From positions 1 through 42,799 of the forward strand of contig JAKCBW010000006.1 of assembly GCA_021842145.1 (NCBI GenBank): a DNA stretch of 42,799 bases, given 5' to 3'. Position 1 is the stretch's first letter; each line of letters opens with the position of its first letter. The notes beneath the pieces were generated by a model. The model saw nothing but the letters and a program-made list of their open reading frames with translations. It had not been told where the DNA came from and searched no databases. Shown piece after piece: positions 1-7,722 of the stretch. The DNA is from Actinomycetes bacterium. GTDB lineage: Bacteria > Actinomycetota > Acidimicrobiia > Acidimicrobiales > Acidimicrobiaceae. The translations under genes and the position numbers were made by a program.

Positions 1-1233
1 ATCGATAGTGTGCATATTGCCGCTCGTATCGAACTGGACTACCGTAAAGTCAGAGAAGACATTGTGGTACTTGTTGAAGTTCTCATTACCAGATGCTCCC
101 TGGTAGTTGATAGCCTTCCCAGCATTTAGTTCCTTGACACCTTGCGGATACGTATACACGTCGACGCCGGGTCCGTTTGCCACCTTCTTGATATATGGCC
201 GCCAAACCACCGGGTTTGTGGAATGGGCTGCGGTCATTGCCAAAGCAGCTATTACAACTCCGTCGTACATAGCTGGCGAAGCTGGTAATGGCTTGTTGGT
301 ATGCCAAACAGCCTCGTAAGCCTTAAGGAAGGCAGCTTGGGATTGCGGGTACGCCGCGGGAGCGCCCATACCGACCATCCACTTAGCAGCATCCGACAGA
401 CCAAAGGCCTGAGCTAGCTGCAGCGAGGCACCGGTATCTCCAGTGATGAACTTGACATTCATGTGTCCCAGCTGGCGAACATTTGCAAACTCTGTAGCCG
501 CAGTCTGAGGGTCAGCATGGAAAAATACACACTGAGGATTTTGGGCAAATGCCTTGGTAACCTCGGTCAAATACGAAGACTGACCAGCTGTTATCTGCTC
601 ATTGGCAAGGATAGTCCCGCCAAGTGCCTTGAACGCCCTGACAACTGCAGGGACTTCAGCCTGAGCATTTGCGTCCGCAGTGTACATCAATGATGCTCGC
701 GTGCAGTGGTCTTGCTTTACTGCGTAGTATGCCTCAGCGGCAAGCAGTGCCGAGTCCGAAGGGAAAACCCTGTAGACATAGGGATACTGCATCTTGTCTA
801 GCTGGGTAGTACCACCCTCCATCATGTCCACAATCTTTGCATTCTGGAAGTCATTTATAACTCCCATTATTTCCAGAGACGATGGTCCCATGACAAATGA
901 CGGCTTCTGCAGTTGCAACGTGTGCCAAGCCGTTACAGCATCAACCGGATCACCAGCGGTATCTTCAAGAACCGGCACCAATTTGGCACCCATGACACCG
1001 CCCGCTGCGTTAACCGCTTGAATACCAGCTTTGACTCCGTGGTCGAACCACTGCCCGACGAATGCTTCGGCCCCCGACATCGGCAGAAGCTCTCCGACCG
1101 TTATAGTTTTTGGCACCGCTGTGGTCGTTGACCCAGATGATGAAGAACTAGACGATCCCCCACAAGCTGCCAACACCATAGAGAGAGCCCCGACCGCACC
1201 TAGCCAACGGCTAAATGACTTGAATCGCCCCAA
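1..1233 (-). CDS. LIV/HAAT-type ABC transporter substrate-binding lipoprotein, C-terminus beyond the left edge
   Basis: The frame is open from a TTG at 1233 to the window edge, giving 411 codons without a stop; the end is missing. The TTG is chosen because AGGAGG (1241-1246 on this strand) sits 7 nt upstream. The N-terminus has Arg/Lys, a hydrophobic stretch and a lipobox ending L-A-A-C (Cys24), followed by a Ser/Gly/Thr-rich linker typical of lipoproteins. The mature part opens with a GELLPMSGAEAFVG strand and continues with NAAGGVMG and LVPVLEDTAGDP, the pattern of the type 1 periplasmic binding fold (Peripla_BP_6). By family it captures a small solute outside the membrane and hands it to the two permeases encoded upstream in the same operon. 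The family binds branched-chain amino acids, amides, urea or carboxylates; the ligand here is unknown. Confidence 0.9.
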   Translation of the reverse strand, partial: MGRFKSFSRWLGAVGALSMVLAACGGSSSSSSSGSTTTAVPKTITVGELLPMSGAEAFVGQWFDHGVKAGIQAVNAAGGVMGAKLVPVLEDTAGDPVDAVTAWHTLQLQKPSFVMGPSSLEIMGVINDFQNAKIVDMMEGGTTQLDKMQYPYVYRVFPSDSALLAAEAYYAVKQDHCTRASLMYTADANAQAEVPAVVRAFKALGGTILANEQITAGQSSYLTEVTKAFAQNPQCVFFHADPQTAATEFANVRQLGHMNVKFITGDTGASLQLAQAFGLSDAAKWMVGMGAPAAYPQSQAAFLKAYEAVWHTNKPLPASPAMYDGVVIAALAMTAAHSTNPVVWRPYIKKVANGPGVDVYTYPQGVKELNAGKAINYQGASGNENFNKYHNVFSDFTVVQFDTSGNMHTID

Positions 1234-1240
1234 AATAGGT

Positions 1241-1246
1241 CCTCCT
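1241..1246 (-). promoter_or_regulatory. Strong ribosome binding site deciding a TTG start
   Basis: AGGAGG on the minus strand lies 7 nt before the TTG at 1233. It decides the start of the binding-protein gene. The next in-frame ATG (codon 19) would remove most of the signal peptide. Confidence 0.75.
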
Positions 1247-1286
1247 AATCTTTCTACACTTACCGTACCTGGAACTAGACTCCGAA

Positions 1287-1310
1287 AATGGCGCCTCCAG
1301 GCTCGCCATT
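1287..1310 (-). terminator. Hairpin between the LivF-like gene and the binding-protein gene
   Basis: AATGGCG at one end pairs with CGCCATT at the other, and CCT/AGG extends the stem inside, with a 2-nt bulge. On the minus strand the stem is followed by a short T run. It could be a partial terminator, or a processing or stabilising hairpin setting the ratio of binding protein to membrane subunits. The T run is short, so full termination is unlikely. Confidence 0.4.
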
Positions 1311-1356
1311 TCCTTCTCCCCCCCCTTCGCATTCAGACCGAAACGAAAAGGCAAGC

Positions 1357-2100
1357 TCACTTACGTTGGAGCATGCCCTCTTCTTCGTTCGCAGCCTGAA
1401 CTGCCCCCAGGAAGATCTCTCCGAGCTCAAGCTCGGCAATCGCCGCAGCTGGACCGTCGACCCTGTTCCGCCCGGCTACCAGCACGTAAACCCAATCGGA
1501 AGAACTGATCGCCCTGTCGACGTTCTGCTCAACCACTACCACCGACGTACCTGACTCGGCTATCCTCTTGACCTGCTGCCAAACGACATCGACGTAGATC
1601 GGTGAAAGACCGGCAGTCGGTTCATCGAGAAGAATCACCTTGGGCTCGGCCATCAGCGCCCTGGCCATCCCCAACATGTTTCGCTGACCTCCCGAGAGGT
1701 CACCACCTTTTTTGTTGCGGGCAACGTGAAGATCCGGAAAGATCTCGAGAACTTCTGAAATCCTCCGCTTCAAGTCCGACTTCTTCATCATTCCGCCGAG
1801 TTCAAGGTTCTCCTCGACCGACATGGTTGCAAAAACATTTTGGACCTGGGGGACGTACGCTAGGCCAGACCGAGCCAGCAGATAGGACGACCGCCCAGTA
1901 ACGTCAGTCTCGTCGAGCCGGATATTTCCCGAGTCAATTCGGACCATGGAAAAGATCGCCTTCAATAGGGTCGACTTGCCTGCGCCATTAGGACCTACGA
2001 TCCCGACTACCTGTCCGACCTTCGCCTGGAGATTGACATCCCAGACGATCGGATTCTTACCATAACCCGCTGTGAGGCGATCAACTACCAACACGCTCAC
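1357..2100 (-). CDS. livF: LIV-type ABC transporter ATP-binding protein (LivF-like)
   Basis: This is one of two ATPases powering the uptake system. Walker A (GPNGAGKST) is at about residues 36-44. The LSGGQ signature and Walker B with its D-E-P follow at about 133-160, then the switch histidine region is replaced by VVVVEQN, as usual in LivF. About 247 residues is normal length. A GTG at 2100 is preferred over the GTG at 2109: AGGGG lies 8 nt before the former and directly abuts the latter. The gene overlaps the end of the LivG-like gene by about 20 bp, so the two are probably translated together. The C-terminal tail (EEEGMLQRK) is slightly longer than usual. Confidence 0.93.
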   Translation of the reverse strand: MSVLVVDRLTAGYGKNPIVWDVNLQAKVGQVVGIVGPNGAGKSTLLKAIFSMVRIDSGNIRLDETDVTGRSSYLLARSGLAYVPQVQNVFATMSVEENLELGGMMKKSDLKRRISEVLEIFPDLHVARNKKGGDLSGGQRNMLGMARALMAEPKVILLDEPTAGLSPIYVDVVWQQVKRIAESGTSVVVVEQNVDRAISSSDWVYVLVAGRNRVDGPAAAIAELELGEIFLGAVQAANEEEGMLQRK

Positions 2101-2896
2101 GAACGTCACCCCCTAAATACGCCTCAACAACGGCTTTGTTCTTTCTCAGCTCTGCCATCGTTCCAACGGCCAAGGTCGTCCCGAGAGCCACCACTATGAC
2201 TTTCGAGCAGATCTTTTCGACTATTTCCAAGTTGTGCTCGACGAGAACAAAAGTCGTCCCCAGGTCTTTATTCAGCTCGACGATATGTTCTCCGAGCTTC
2301 TCAATGAGGGCTGGATTGACCCCGGCCATCGGCTCATCGAGGAGAAGGACTTTGGGGTCGGCCATGACCGCCCTCGACAGCTCCAGGAGCCGCTTTTGTC
2401 CGCCAGAGAGGTTCCGAGCGTATTCGTTCCGCAGTGGATAGAGACCAAAAGTTATCAAGGTGTGAAGAGCTCGTTCCACCAGTTCACGATCCCTCTTTTT
2501 ACCCACCGAGGGCCTAAAGCAGACGTTGAACAGCTTCTCGCCTTGGTTAGACGCTGAAACGATCAGATTCTCCATTACCGTCATGTCTGGGTACTCTCTG
2601 GAGATTTGGAAGGTCCTAATCAATCCTCGAGCACCGATCTCATGGGGCTCGAGACCCCCGATCTCCTGTCCGTCTAGCCGAATATGGCCAGAATCTGGAC
2701 TTAGTGCCCCTGAGATCAAGTTGACCATCGTCGACTTGCCGGCACCATTCGGACCGATCAATCCGGTAATCGTGCCCTTTTCCACCGAGAAGCTAGCCCC
2801 GTCGACCGCAGCGACACCACCAAAACTCTTCTTTAGCGAATCGACCTCGAGGGCCACTTTCGCCACGGCGGACGGGTCTTTCGAAATCATCGTCAT
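2081..2896 (-). CDS. livG: LIV-type ABC transporter ATP-binding protein (LivG-like)
   Basis: This is the second ATPase of the uptake system, 271 residues. Walker A (GPNGAGKST) is near residue 50. The sequence RTFQISREYPDMTVMENL, which follows the Q-loop, is characteristic of LivG. NLSGGQKRLLELSRA is the signature and VLLLDEPMAGVNP the Walker B. The switch region reads FVLVEHNLEIV, with the expected histidine. The ATG shares its A with the TAA of the permease gene upstream, so coupling is tight. About 15 extra N-terminal residues precede the ABC fold. It is expected to pair with the LivF-like ATPase under the two permeases. Confidence 0.93.
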   Translation of the reverse strand: MTMISKDPSAVAKVALEVDSLKKSFGGVAAVDGASFSVEKGTITGLIGPNGAGKSTMVNLISGALSPDSGHIRLDGQEIGGLEPHEIGARGLIRTFQISREYPDMTVMENLIVSASNQGEKLFNVCFRPSVGKKRDRELVERALHTLITFGLYPLRNEYARNLSGGQKRLLELSRAVMADPKVLLLDEPMAGVNPALIEKLGEHIVELNKDLGTTFVLVEHNLEIVEKICSKVIVVALGTTLAVGTMAELRKNKAVVEAYLGGDVRERVGS

Positions 2897-3921
2897 TACT
2901 GCTCTCCAACCTTGGAAAGACCACCCGCTAGGTGCTCCTCTATTGCCTTCGAACTATCACCAAGTGGTACTTCTAGGAAGGTATTCTTCTTCTCCGGGAA
3001 CATCCCTTGCGGCCTAAAGTAGACCGAGAGAATTACGGCTAGGCCGATCAGTACGTATCGAATATCCGGGATCAGGTTTGGATGTGCCGGTATTTGAGGA
3101 AGGTACCTAGTCGCCTCGTTGAACACCACTGCGACCAAGAAGGATCCCACGATCGCACCGAAATTATTGCCCCGGCCGCCGACTAGCAGGGCCGCCCAGA
3201 CTACAAAGGTTTCACCCGTCGTCCAGCCAGCTGGAGAAAGGGCAGTTATATAGGCGATGGTCAAGACTCCGCCGACCCCGACGTACATCGACCCAATTAC
3301 CATCGCCGTCATCCTCACCTTGAAGGTGTTTTTGCCGAAGGCCTCTACGACGTCCTGATCGTCACGTACCGCTCGCATGACCCGCCCTAAGGGCGACTTA
3401 TAGATTCGATTGGCAAACAACCACAGCAGGACGAACAGAACACCGGTCATGATGGTAAAGAAGATCGAATAACCAAGGGGCGTCCAGGTTCGAAAGCCAG
3501 CGAAAGGCTGTGGAACGTTGAACAGGCCCTGCCACCCATCGAAGATCGACGTCCCATTGCCAATCAGACCATAGAGCAGGGTCCCTGTCGCCAACGTGAC
3601 GATAGCAAGGTAGTCGCTCCTGAGCCTCTTGAGAGCTATCTGACCGATGAGGTAGCCCAGTAGCCCAGCGGCCAGGACCCCCCCAAGGGCCGCAATTGGC
3701 CAGGGAAGATTGAGCCCGAGTATGTAGTAGATTCCACTTCCGGCGGCCGCCTTTGGCATCGCCAAGACTCCCGCCACGTAACCACCGATTGCCATAAAGG
3801 TGATCACCGTGAAGTTCAAGATGCCCGTGTAGCCAAACTGTATGTTAAGGCCCAGGGTAAAGATGTTGTAGGTAAAGAAGAAGACCAGTATGGTCGTCAC
3901 GTAGCCGAGAATTATATCCAA
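2896..3921 (-). CDS. livM: LIV-type ABC transporter permease (LivM-like)
   Basis: An integral membrane protein of 341 residues, made largely of hydrophobic segments. It carries the LivM hallmarks NIFTLGLNIQFGYTGILNF near the N-terminus, and LKRLRSDYLAIVTLATG, RAVRDDQDVVEAFGKNTFKVRM and GGRGNNFGAIVGS further on; these include the cytoplasmic coupling region that contacts the ATPases. By family it forms the solute channel with the LivH-like subunit. The start is a TTG with GGGGGAAG shortly upstream. The C-terminus has a hydrophilic tail of about 40 residues after YFRPQGMFPE. A 57-bp gap separates it from the LivH-like gene. Confidence 0.93.
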   Translation of the reverse strand: MDIILGYVTTILVFFFTYNIFTLGLNIQFGYTGILNFTVITFMAIGGYVAGVLAMPKAAAGSGIYYILGLNLPWPIAALGGVLAAGLLGYLIGQIALKRLRSDYLAIVTLATGTLLYGLIGNGTSIFDGWQGLFNVPQPFAGFRTWTPLGYSIFFTIMTGVLFVLLWLFANRIYKSPLGRVMRAVRDDQDVVEAFGKNTFKVRMTAMVIGSMYVGVGGVLTIAYITALSPAGWTTGETFVVWAALLVGGRGNNFGAIVGSFLVAVVFNEATRYLPQIPAHPNLIPDIRYVLIGLAVILSVYFRPQGMFPEKKNTFLEVPLGDSSKAIEEHLAGGLSKVGEQ

Positions 3922-3978
3922 TTTTCACTTCCCCCAAGGTATTCAAAGGTTCCAAAGCTTCCAGTCATATCGGCCCCC

Positions 3979-4854
3979 TTACGCCTTGCCCTGGGAAGCG
4001 ATGATCCCCTGAGGCCTTACAAGCAGCATGACGACGAGGATCAAAAAGGCCACGTCGGTTTTGTAGGCCGAAGAGACCCAGACCGCCGAAACCTCGGTAA
4101 CTACCCCGATCACCAGGGCACCGAGCATAGCTCCATAGGTCTGCCCGATCCCACCAAGGATAACTGCGGCGAATATCACAAAGAGAAGGCTGTCACCGGT
4201 TGTCGTCTCAAAATAGACGGTATTGAGGGCTAAAACCACTCCGCCAAGACCAGCCAAGGCTCCTGAGATCGCCCAAGTCGCCCTAGTGACCGACTTTGTA
4301 TCTATTCCAGATATCTTCGCCAGATCAGGGTTGTCTGACATGGCTCGCATCTTTTTACCGAGAGAAGTTCTGGTCAACAAGAGGTGGATCACTACCATCG
4401 ACACGACCGCGACCAAGATGATCAGAAGCTGCACCCCGGTAAAGTCAAACGGGCCGATCTTAATCGCTGCACTCTGTTTGATCGGGAATTTCTCGAAACC
4501 AACTCCGTAGAAAATCTGCAGAATCGAGTCGAGAAGCAAAGACAGCCCAAATGTGACTATGAGCATGTAAAAGATACTCTTGCGCCTCTTGGCAAATGGC
4601 TCAAAGACGACCTCATTGACTATCAGCGCCAATATCGCCGTAAGGATGACTCCACACGCGGCCGCCAAGACGAAAGGAAAATGTAACTTAGCGGAAAATG
4701 TCCAGGTGAACAGCATCCCAGCGGAAAGATAAGAACCGTAGGCGAAGTTTACGAAATTAGTAACTCCAAACTGCAGACTTAATCCGACCGACAAAAGCGA
4801 AAGGACCGACGCAGTCACCAGCCCGAATCCCAACGTCAGAAAAAATAGACTCAT
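3979..4854 (-). CDS. livH: LIV-type ABC transporter permease (LivH-like)
   Basis: First gene of the uptake operon, 291 residues. It is hydrophobic throughout, with the LivH-type N-terminal VLSLLSVGLSLQFGVTNFVNFAYG. The coupling-helix region reads RTSLGKKMRAMSDNPDLAKISGIDT, and the end reads LLVRPQGI, both usual for this family. By family it pairs with LivM to form the permeation path. The ATG has a GGAGA/GGGGG stretch upstream. Its promoter is probably in the divergent region shared with the sensor kinase gene, which suggests that the neighbouring two-component system controls uptake. Confidence 0.93.
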   Translation of the reverse strand: MSLFFLTLGFGLVTASVLSLLSVGLSLQFGVTNFVNFAYGSYLSAGMLFTWTFSAKLHFPFVLAAACGVILTAILALIVNEVVFEPFAKRRKSIFYMLIVTFGLSLLLDSILQIFYGVGFEKFPIKQSAAIKIGPFDFTGVQLLIILVAVVSMVVIHLLLTRTSLGKKMRAMSDNPDLAKISGIDTKSVTRATWAISGALAGLGGVVLALNTVYFETTTGDSLLFVIFAAVILGGIGQTYGAMLGALVIGVVTEVSAVWVSSAYKTDVAFLILVVMLLVRPQGIIASQGKA

Positions 4855-4953
4855 GCCCCCAAATCTCCAAGTCCTTCGACTAATGCCGGCTGTACCGGGG
4901 AGTTTGCCTCAAAGAGCGAACCTCCCGAAACAAATTGGCCACCTGACAAAAAA

Positions 4954-4981
4954 TTCATAAGTAATTATTACTAGATGACAA
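4954..4981 (-). promoter_or_regulatory. Candidate promoter of the uptake operon with a palindrome in its spacer
   Basis: On the minus strand TTGTCA (4976-4981) and TATGAA (4954-4959) are separated by 16 nt, about 100 nt upstream of the LivH-like ATG. The spacer holds the perfect inverted repeat AGTAAT-T-ATTACT (4960-4972). A protein bound there would sit between the two promoter boxes. The -10 match is only moderate and the assignment is inferred. Confidence 0.4.
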
Positions 4982-5005
4982 AAAGGTAGGGACCTTGTGA
5001 CCAAT

Positions 5006-5050
5006 TTCACTTACTTTTTCCCATTCATTCACTTAATCCCATTAATCCCA
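5006..5050 (+). repeat. Clustered short direct repeats in the divergent regulatory region
   Basis: TTCACTTA occurs at 5006-5013 and again at 5028-5035, 22 bp apart start to start, about two helical turns. Overlapping the second copy is a perfect 9-bp tandem repeat, TTAATCCCA at 5033-5041 and 5042-5050. Such spacing is what tandem response-regulator sites look like, and the adjacent gene pair encodes a CitB/DcuR-type regulator. The binding role is inferred. Confidence 0.5.
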
Positions 5051-5063
5051 GCACGCGTCTAGC

Positions 5064-5078
5064 GTGAGAAAAACTCAC
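5064..5078. promoter_or_regulatory. Inverted repeat upstream of the sensor kinase gene
   Basis: GTGAG and CTCAC flank five A residues, a perfect 5-bp dyad about 30 bp before the kinase start. It could be an operator or a small leader hairpin. Confidence 0.35.
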
Positions 5079-5108
5079 AGTAGGGCGCGAACTTGCTAGC
5101 CTTTTGGA

Positions 5109-6944
5109 TTGGGGGAGCAGGTGGACGGCCAAAACGAGACAAAAAAGGACTCGAGAAATCTACGGCTGAGGCTAGGGGCCACAATCGCAGCTTTGGCGGT
5201 CGTCGCAATGAGTCTTTCGGCTTTACTAGTTGCGTCGGCGGCGTCCTCACACCTTGTTGTAAAGACCAAACGCCAACTCTATACCAGCTATGCCATTGCG
5301 GGCCAAAAGATTGGCCCGATTGGAACCGATGCGCGGTCCAATCGAACTAAACCACCGCCACTTCCAGCTAGCACGATCGAGTCATTGGACCTGCTCTGTC
5401 GTGACCTCCACGTCAACCTCGCATACCTCCCAGACTTTGAGGTCTCGGCGATCCGTCCACCTTCAACCAGTCAAATCCCTATCGGTGGAATCGAAGGCAC
5501 GGCCGCCCAAGATGCCAAATACTCATACGGATACCAGCCGCCTTCCACGCTAGCTGAGCTCGCCACCGACCCCAATGTCTCGTCGTTTTGCAAGGGCAAT
5601 AACTCCCCCGGGAATGTCGCCTATATCGGAAAACTCGAACCCTTAGGAAAGTTGCCGGGCTACGACTTGGTAGTCACCGCTACCAGTGAAAATCTCTATC
5701 AGATACTCGCTGGATCTGGCTGGAAACTTTGGCTGGCAATTATAGCCACGCTCGCGCTAGCCGCACTCGGAATGTACCTGGCCGGCAGGCAGCTAAGGGA
5801 GGCTACCCTTGGGATGTCGCCGACCCAACTTGCCTCTGTGATCGAAGAGCAGCAGGCCCTGCTCGAGGGGATCTACGAGGGAGTCATCGGTCTCGACGGT
5901 GAAGGCAGAATCAGGTTCTTCAATAACGAAGCTCAGAGACTTCTGAACCTTCCAAAGCGTTCCGCCGGACGCCCACTTTCGGTGCTCGTTAGGGGATCTC
6001 GACTAAAGGCGGTGCTGACGCAGCAAATTACCGGGTCAGACCTACCAGTTGTCGTTGGCGACTCTGTTCTCATCATCAACAACATCGAGGTAACCCAAAA
6101 CGGACGCAGTCTCGGCCATGTGATAACGATACGTGATCAAACCGAACAGGAGGGGCTCCTCAAGGAGCTTGATTCACTTGTAGGAATGACTGAAACCCTT
6201 CGTGCACAGGCGCATGAGTTCTCCAACAAGCTCCACACCATTATCGGACTAATTGAGATAGGCGAGTCCCAGGAAGCGGTGGCATTCGCCCGTGACGTAT
6301 CGCTGACCCAAGATACCATCTCGTCGCGACTCACAGACCAGGTGAAGGACCCAATGGTAACCGCCCTTATTTTCGCAAAGGGCGCCGCTGCCGCAGAGCG
6401 CTCCGTGAGGCTCATTGTAGACGAATCGACCCACCTCGACAACAAGCTTGTAAATCCGGTCGAAGTGCTGTCGGTGCTTGGAAATCTGATTGATAACGCT
6501 ATCGACGCGGCGGCTCTGCCGGCACTGCAAGTTGGATGGAACAGTGGTGACCCCGGTTGGGTAAGGATAAAACTCACAAATCTTGGACAAGATCTACTAA
6601 TTGAGGTCGAAGACTCGGGAACGGGAATTCCCGCTGAACTTCGTGAAGATATATTCGTCGACGGTTTCTCGACCAAGCAATCTCGCCACGGGGCCAGACG
6701 TGGATTAGGCCTAGCGCTAATAAAGCAGGTGGTATCGAAGTCGTCGGGGAGCATCGAGGTCTCTAACACTCCGGGTGCGTGTTTCAAGATCGTCCTACCG
6801 TTCTCGGTCGGCCCAGCAAAGCCAAAGCGGGCAATGGCCACCAAGAAGGTACCGCCCGAAGATTCGAAAAGCAACCATCAAGCGTCGCACGTCGCAGAAT
6901 CAGCGGCGATCAAAATTGATCAAGACTCAAGCTACGGGCCATAG
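5109..6944 (+). CDS. CitA/DcuS-type sensor histidine kinase
   Basis: Membrane sensor of 611 residues. Order: transmembrane segment at about 25-47; an extracellular sensor region of about 150 residues with two cysteines; a second membrane segment at about 205-222; a PAS domain (LLEGIYEGVIGLDGEGRIRFFN); a helix with the family's phosphoacceptor motif QAHEFSNKLHTI (His369); and an ATPase domain with N-box LGNLIDNAIDAA, then VEDSGTGIP and RGLGLALIK. The HEFxNKLH form is that of citrate/C4-dicarboxylate sensors. A hydrophilic C-terminal tail of about 45 residues follows. The TTG at 5109 has no good ribosome site; a GTG at 5121 directly after GGGGGAG is an alternative. It probably signals to the regulator encoded next and, by position, controls the divergent uptake operon. 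Confidence 0.9.
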   Translation: MGEQVDGQNETKKDSRNLRLRLGATIAALAVVAMSLSALLVASAASSHLVVKTKRQLYTSYAIAGQKIGPIGTDARSNRTKPPPLPASTIESLDLLCRDLHVNLAYLPDFEVSAIRPPSTSQIPIGGIEGTAAQDAKYSYGYQPPSTLAELATDPNVSSFCKGNNSPGNVAYIGKLEPLGKLPGYDLVVTATSENLYQILAGSGWKLWLAIIATLALAALGMYLAGRQLREATLGMSPTQLASVIEEQQALLEGIYEGVIGLDGEGRIRFFNNEAQRLLNLPKRSAGRPLSVLVRGSRLKAVLTQQITGSDLPVVVGDSVLIINNIEVTQNGRSLGHVITIRDQTEQEGLLKELDSLVGMTETLRAQAHEFSNKLHTIIGLIEIGESQEAVAFARDVSLTQDTISSRLTDQVKDPMVTALIFAKGAAAAERSVRLIVDESTHLDNKLVNPVEVLSVLGNLIDNAIDAAALPALQVGWNSGDPGWVRIKLTNLGQDLLIEVEDSGTGIPAELREDIFVDGFSTKQSRHGARRGLGLALIKQVVSKSSGSIEVSNTPGACFKIVLPFSVGPAKPKRAMATKKVPPEDSKSNHQASHVAESAAIKIDQDSSYGP

Positions 6945-6985
6945 AGTTGAATGTGGTGGTCTCCACAGTCAAAGGAAATGGTAAC

Positions 6986-7663
6986 TTGAGCGATATAAAT
7001 GTTCTTGTCGTCGAGGACGACTATCGCGTAAATCAGATCCACTCAACCTTCGTTGAAAGGGTCGCCGGATTTCGGGTTCAAGGGCACGCCTTTTCCGGTG
7101 AGCAAGCGCTAAACCTCATCGCCCAGAACCATCCAGACCTCGTACTTCTTGACCTCTACCTGCCCGACATCACCGGGCTGGAAGTGCTATCTAAGCTCAG
7201 CCAGATGGAACCTCCAAGGCCGGACGTAATTGTAGTGAGCGCTGCAAAAGACACCGCTAGCGTCCGAACTGCCATGCAGGCCGGTGCGGTGCATTTCATT
7301 ACCAAGCCCTTTGACTCGGCGAGTCTGACTGAAAGGCTCCACTCATACCGAATCTTCAGACAGGAAGTCGATTCGGTGGAGGAAGTCGACCAGGCGATGA
7401 TCGACAAACTCTGGCTCTCCATCCGATCTACCCCTGAAGAGACGAGGCCAAAGGGGCATTCGATCCACACCACTGAGAAAGTCGTTGAAACACTTCGCCA
7501 GACCAAGGAGGACCTGACGGCAGAAGAGGTATCGAAGCGAAGTGGCCTTTCAAGGACTTCAACTCAACGTTACCTCTCCTACCTCGCGCGGTTGGGAAAG
7601 GTCGACATCACCCTCAAGTACGGAGCGACCGGGAGACCGGAGCACCTCTATAGGTGGAAATAA
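6986..7663 (+). CDS. CitB/DcuR-type response regulator
   Basis: It has an N-terminal receiver domain: acidic pair in VLVVEDD, phospho-acceptor Asp in LVLLDLYLPD, conserved Lys in FITKPFD. After a linker comes a C-terminal helix-turn-helix (DLTAEEVSKRSGLSRTSTQRYLSYL) ending in GRPEHLYRW, the layout of the CitB/DcuR family. The start is placed at the TTG at 6986, because AAAGGA lies 9 nt upstream and the receiver begins at once; an upstream TTG at 6947 would add 13 residues. It follows the kinase gene directly and is its expected partner. Likely targets are the repeats in the divergent region at 4954-5078. Confidence 0.9.
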   Translation: MSDINVLVVEDDYRVNQIHSTFVERVAGFRVQGHAFSGEQALNLIAQNHPDLVLLDLYLPDITGLEVLSKLSQMEPPRPDVIVVSAAKDTASVRTAMQAGAVHFITKPFDSASLTERLHSYRIFRQEVDSVEEVDQAMIDKLWLSIRSTPEETRPKGHSIHTTEKVVETLRQTKEDLTAEEVSKRSGLSRTSTQRYLSYLARLGKVDITLKYGATGRPEHLYRWK

Positions 7664-7722
7664 ACTTACCCAAATCCGCCTAATATCGGGTCCGGAGCAA
7701 CCAGTTTGAGTTGTCGCCTTAC

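Noticed and set aside
1318-1325. Run of eight C as a phase-variation tract
   Set aside because: It lies between genes and outside any obvious promoter spacer, and such runs occur by chance.
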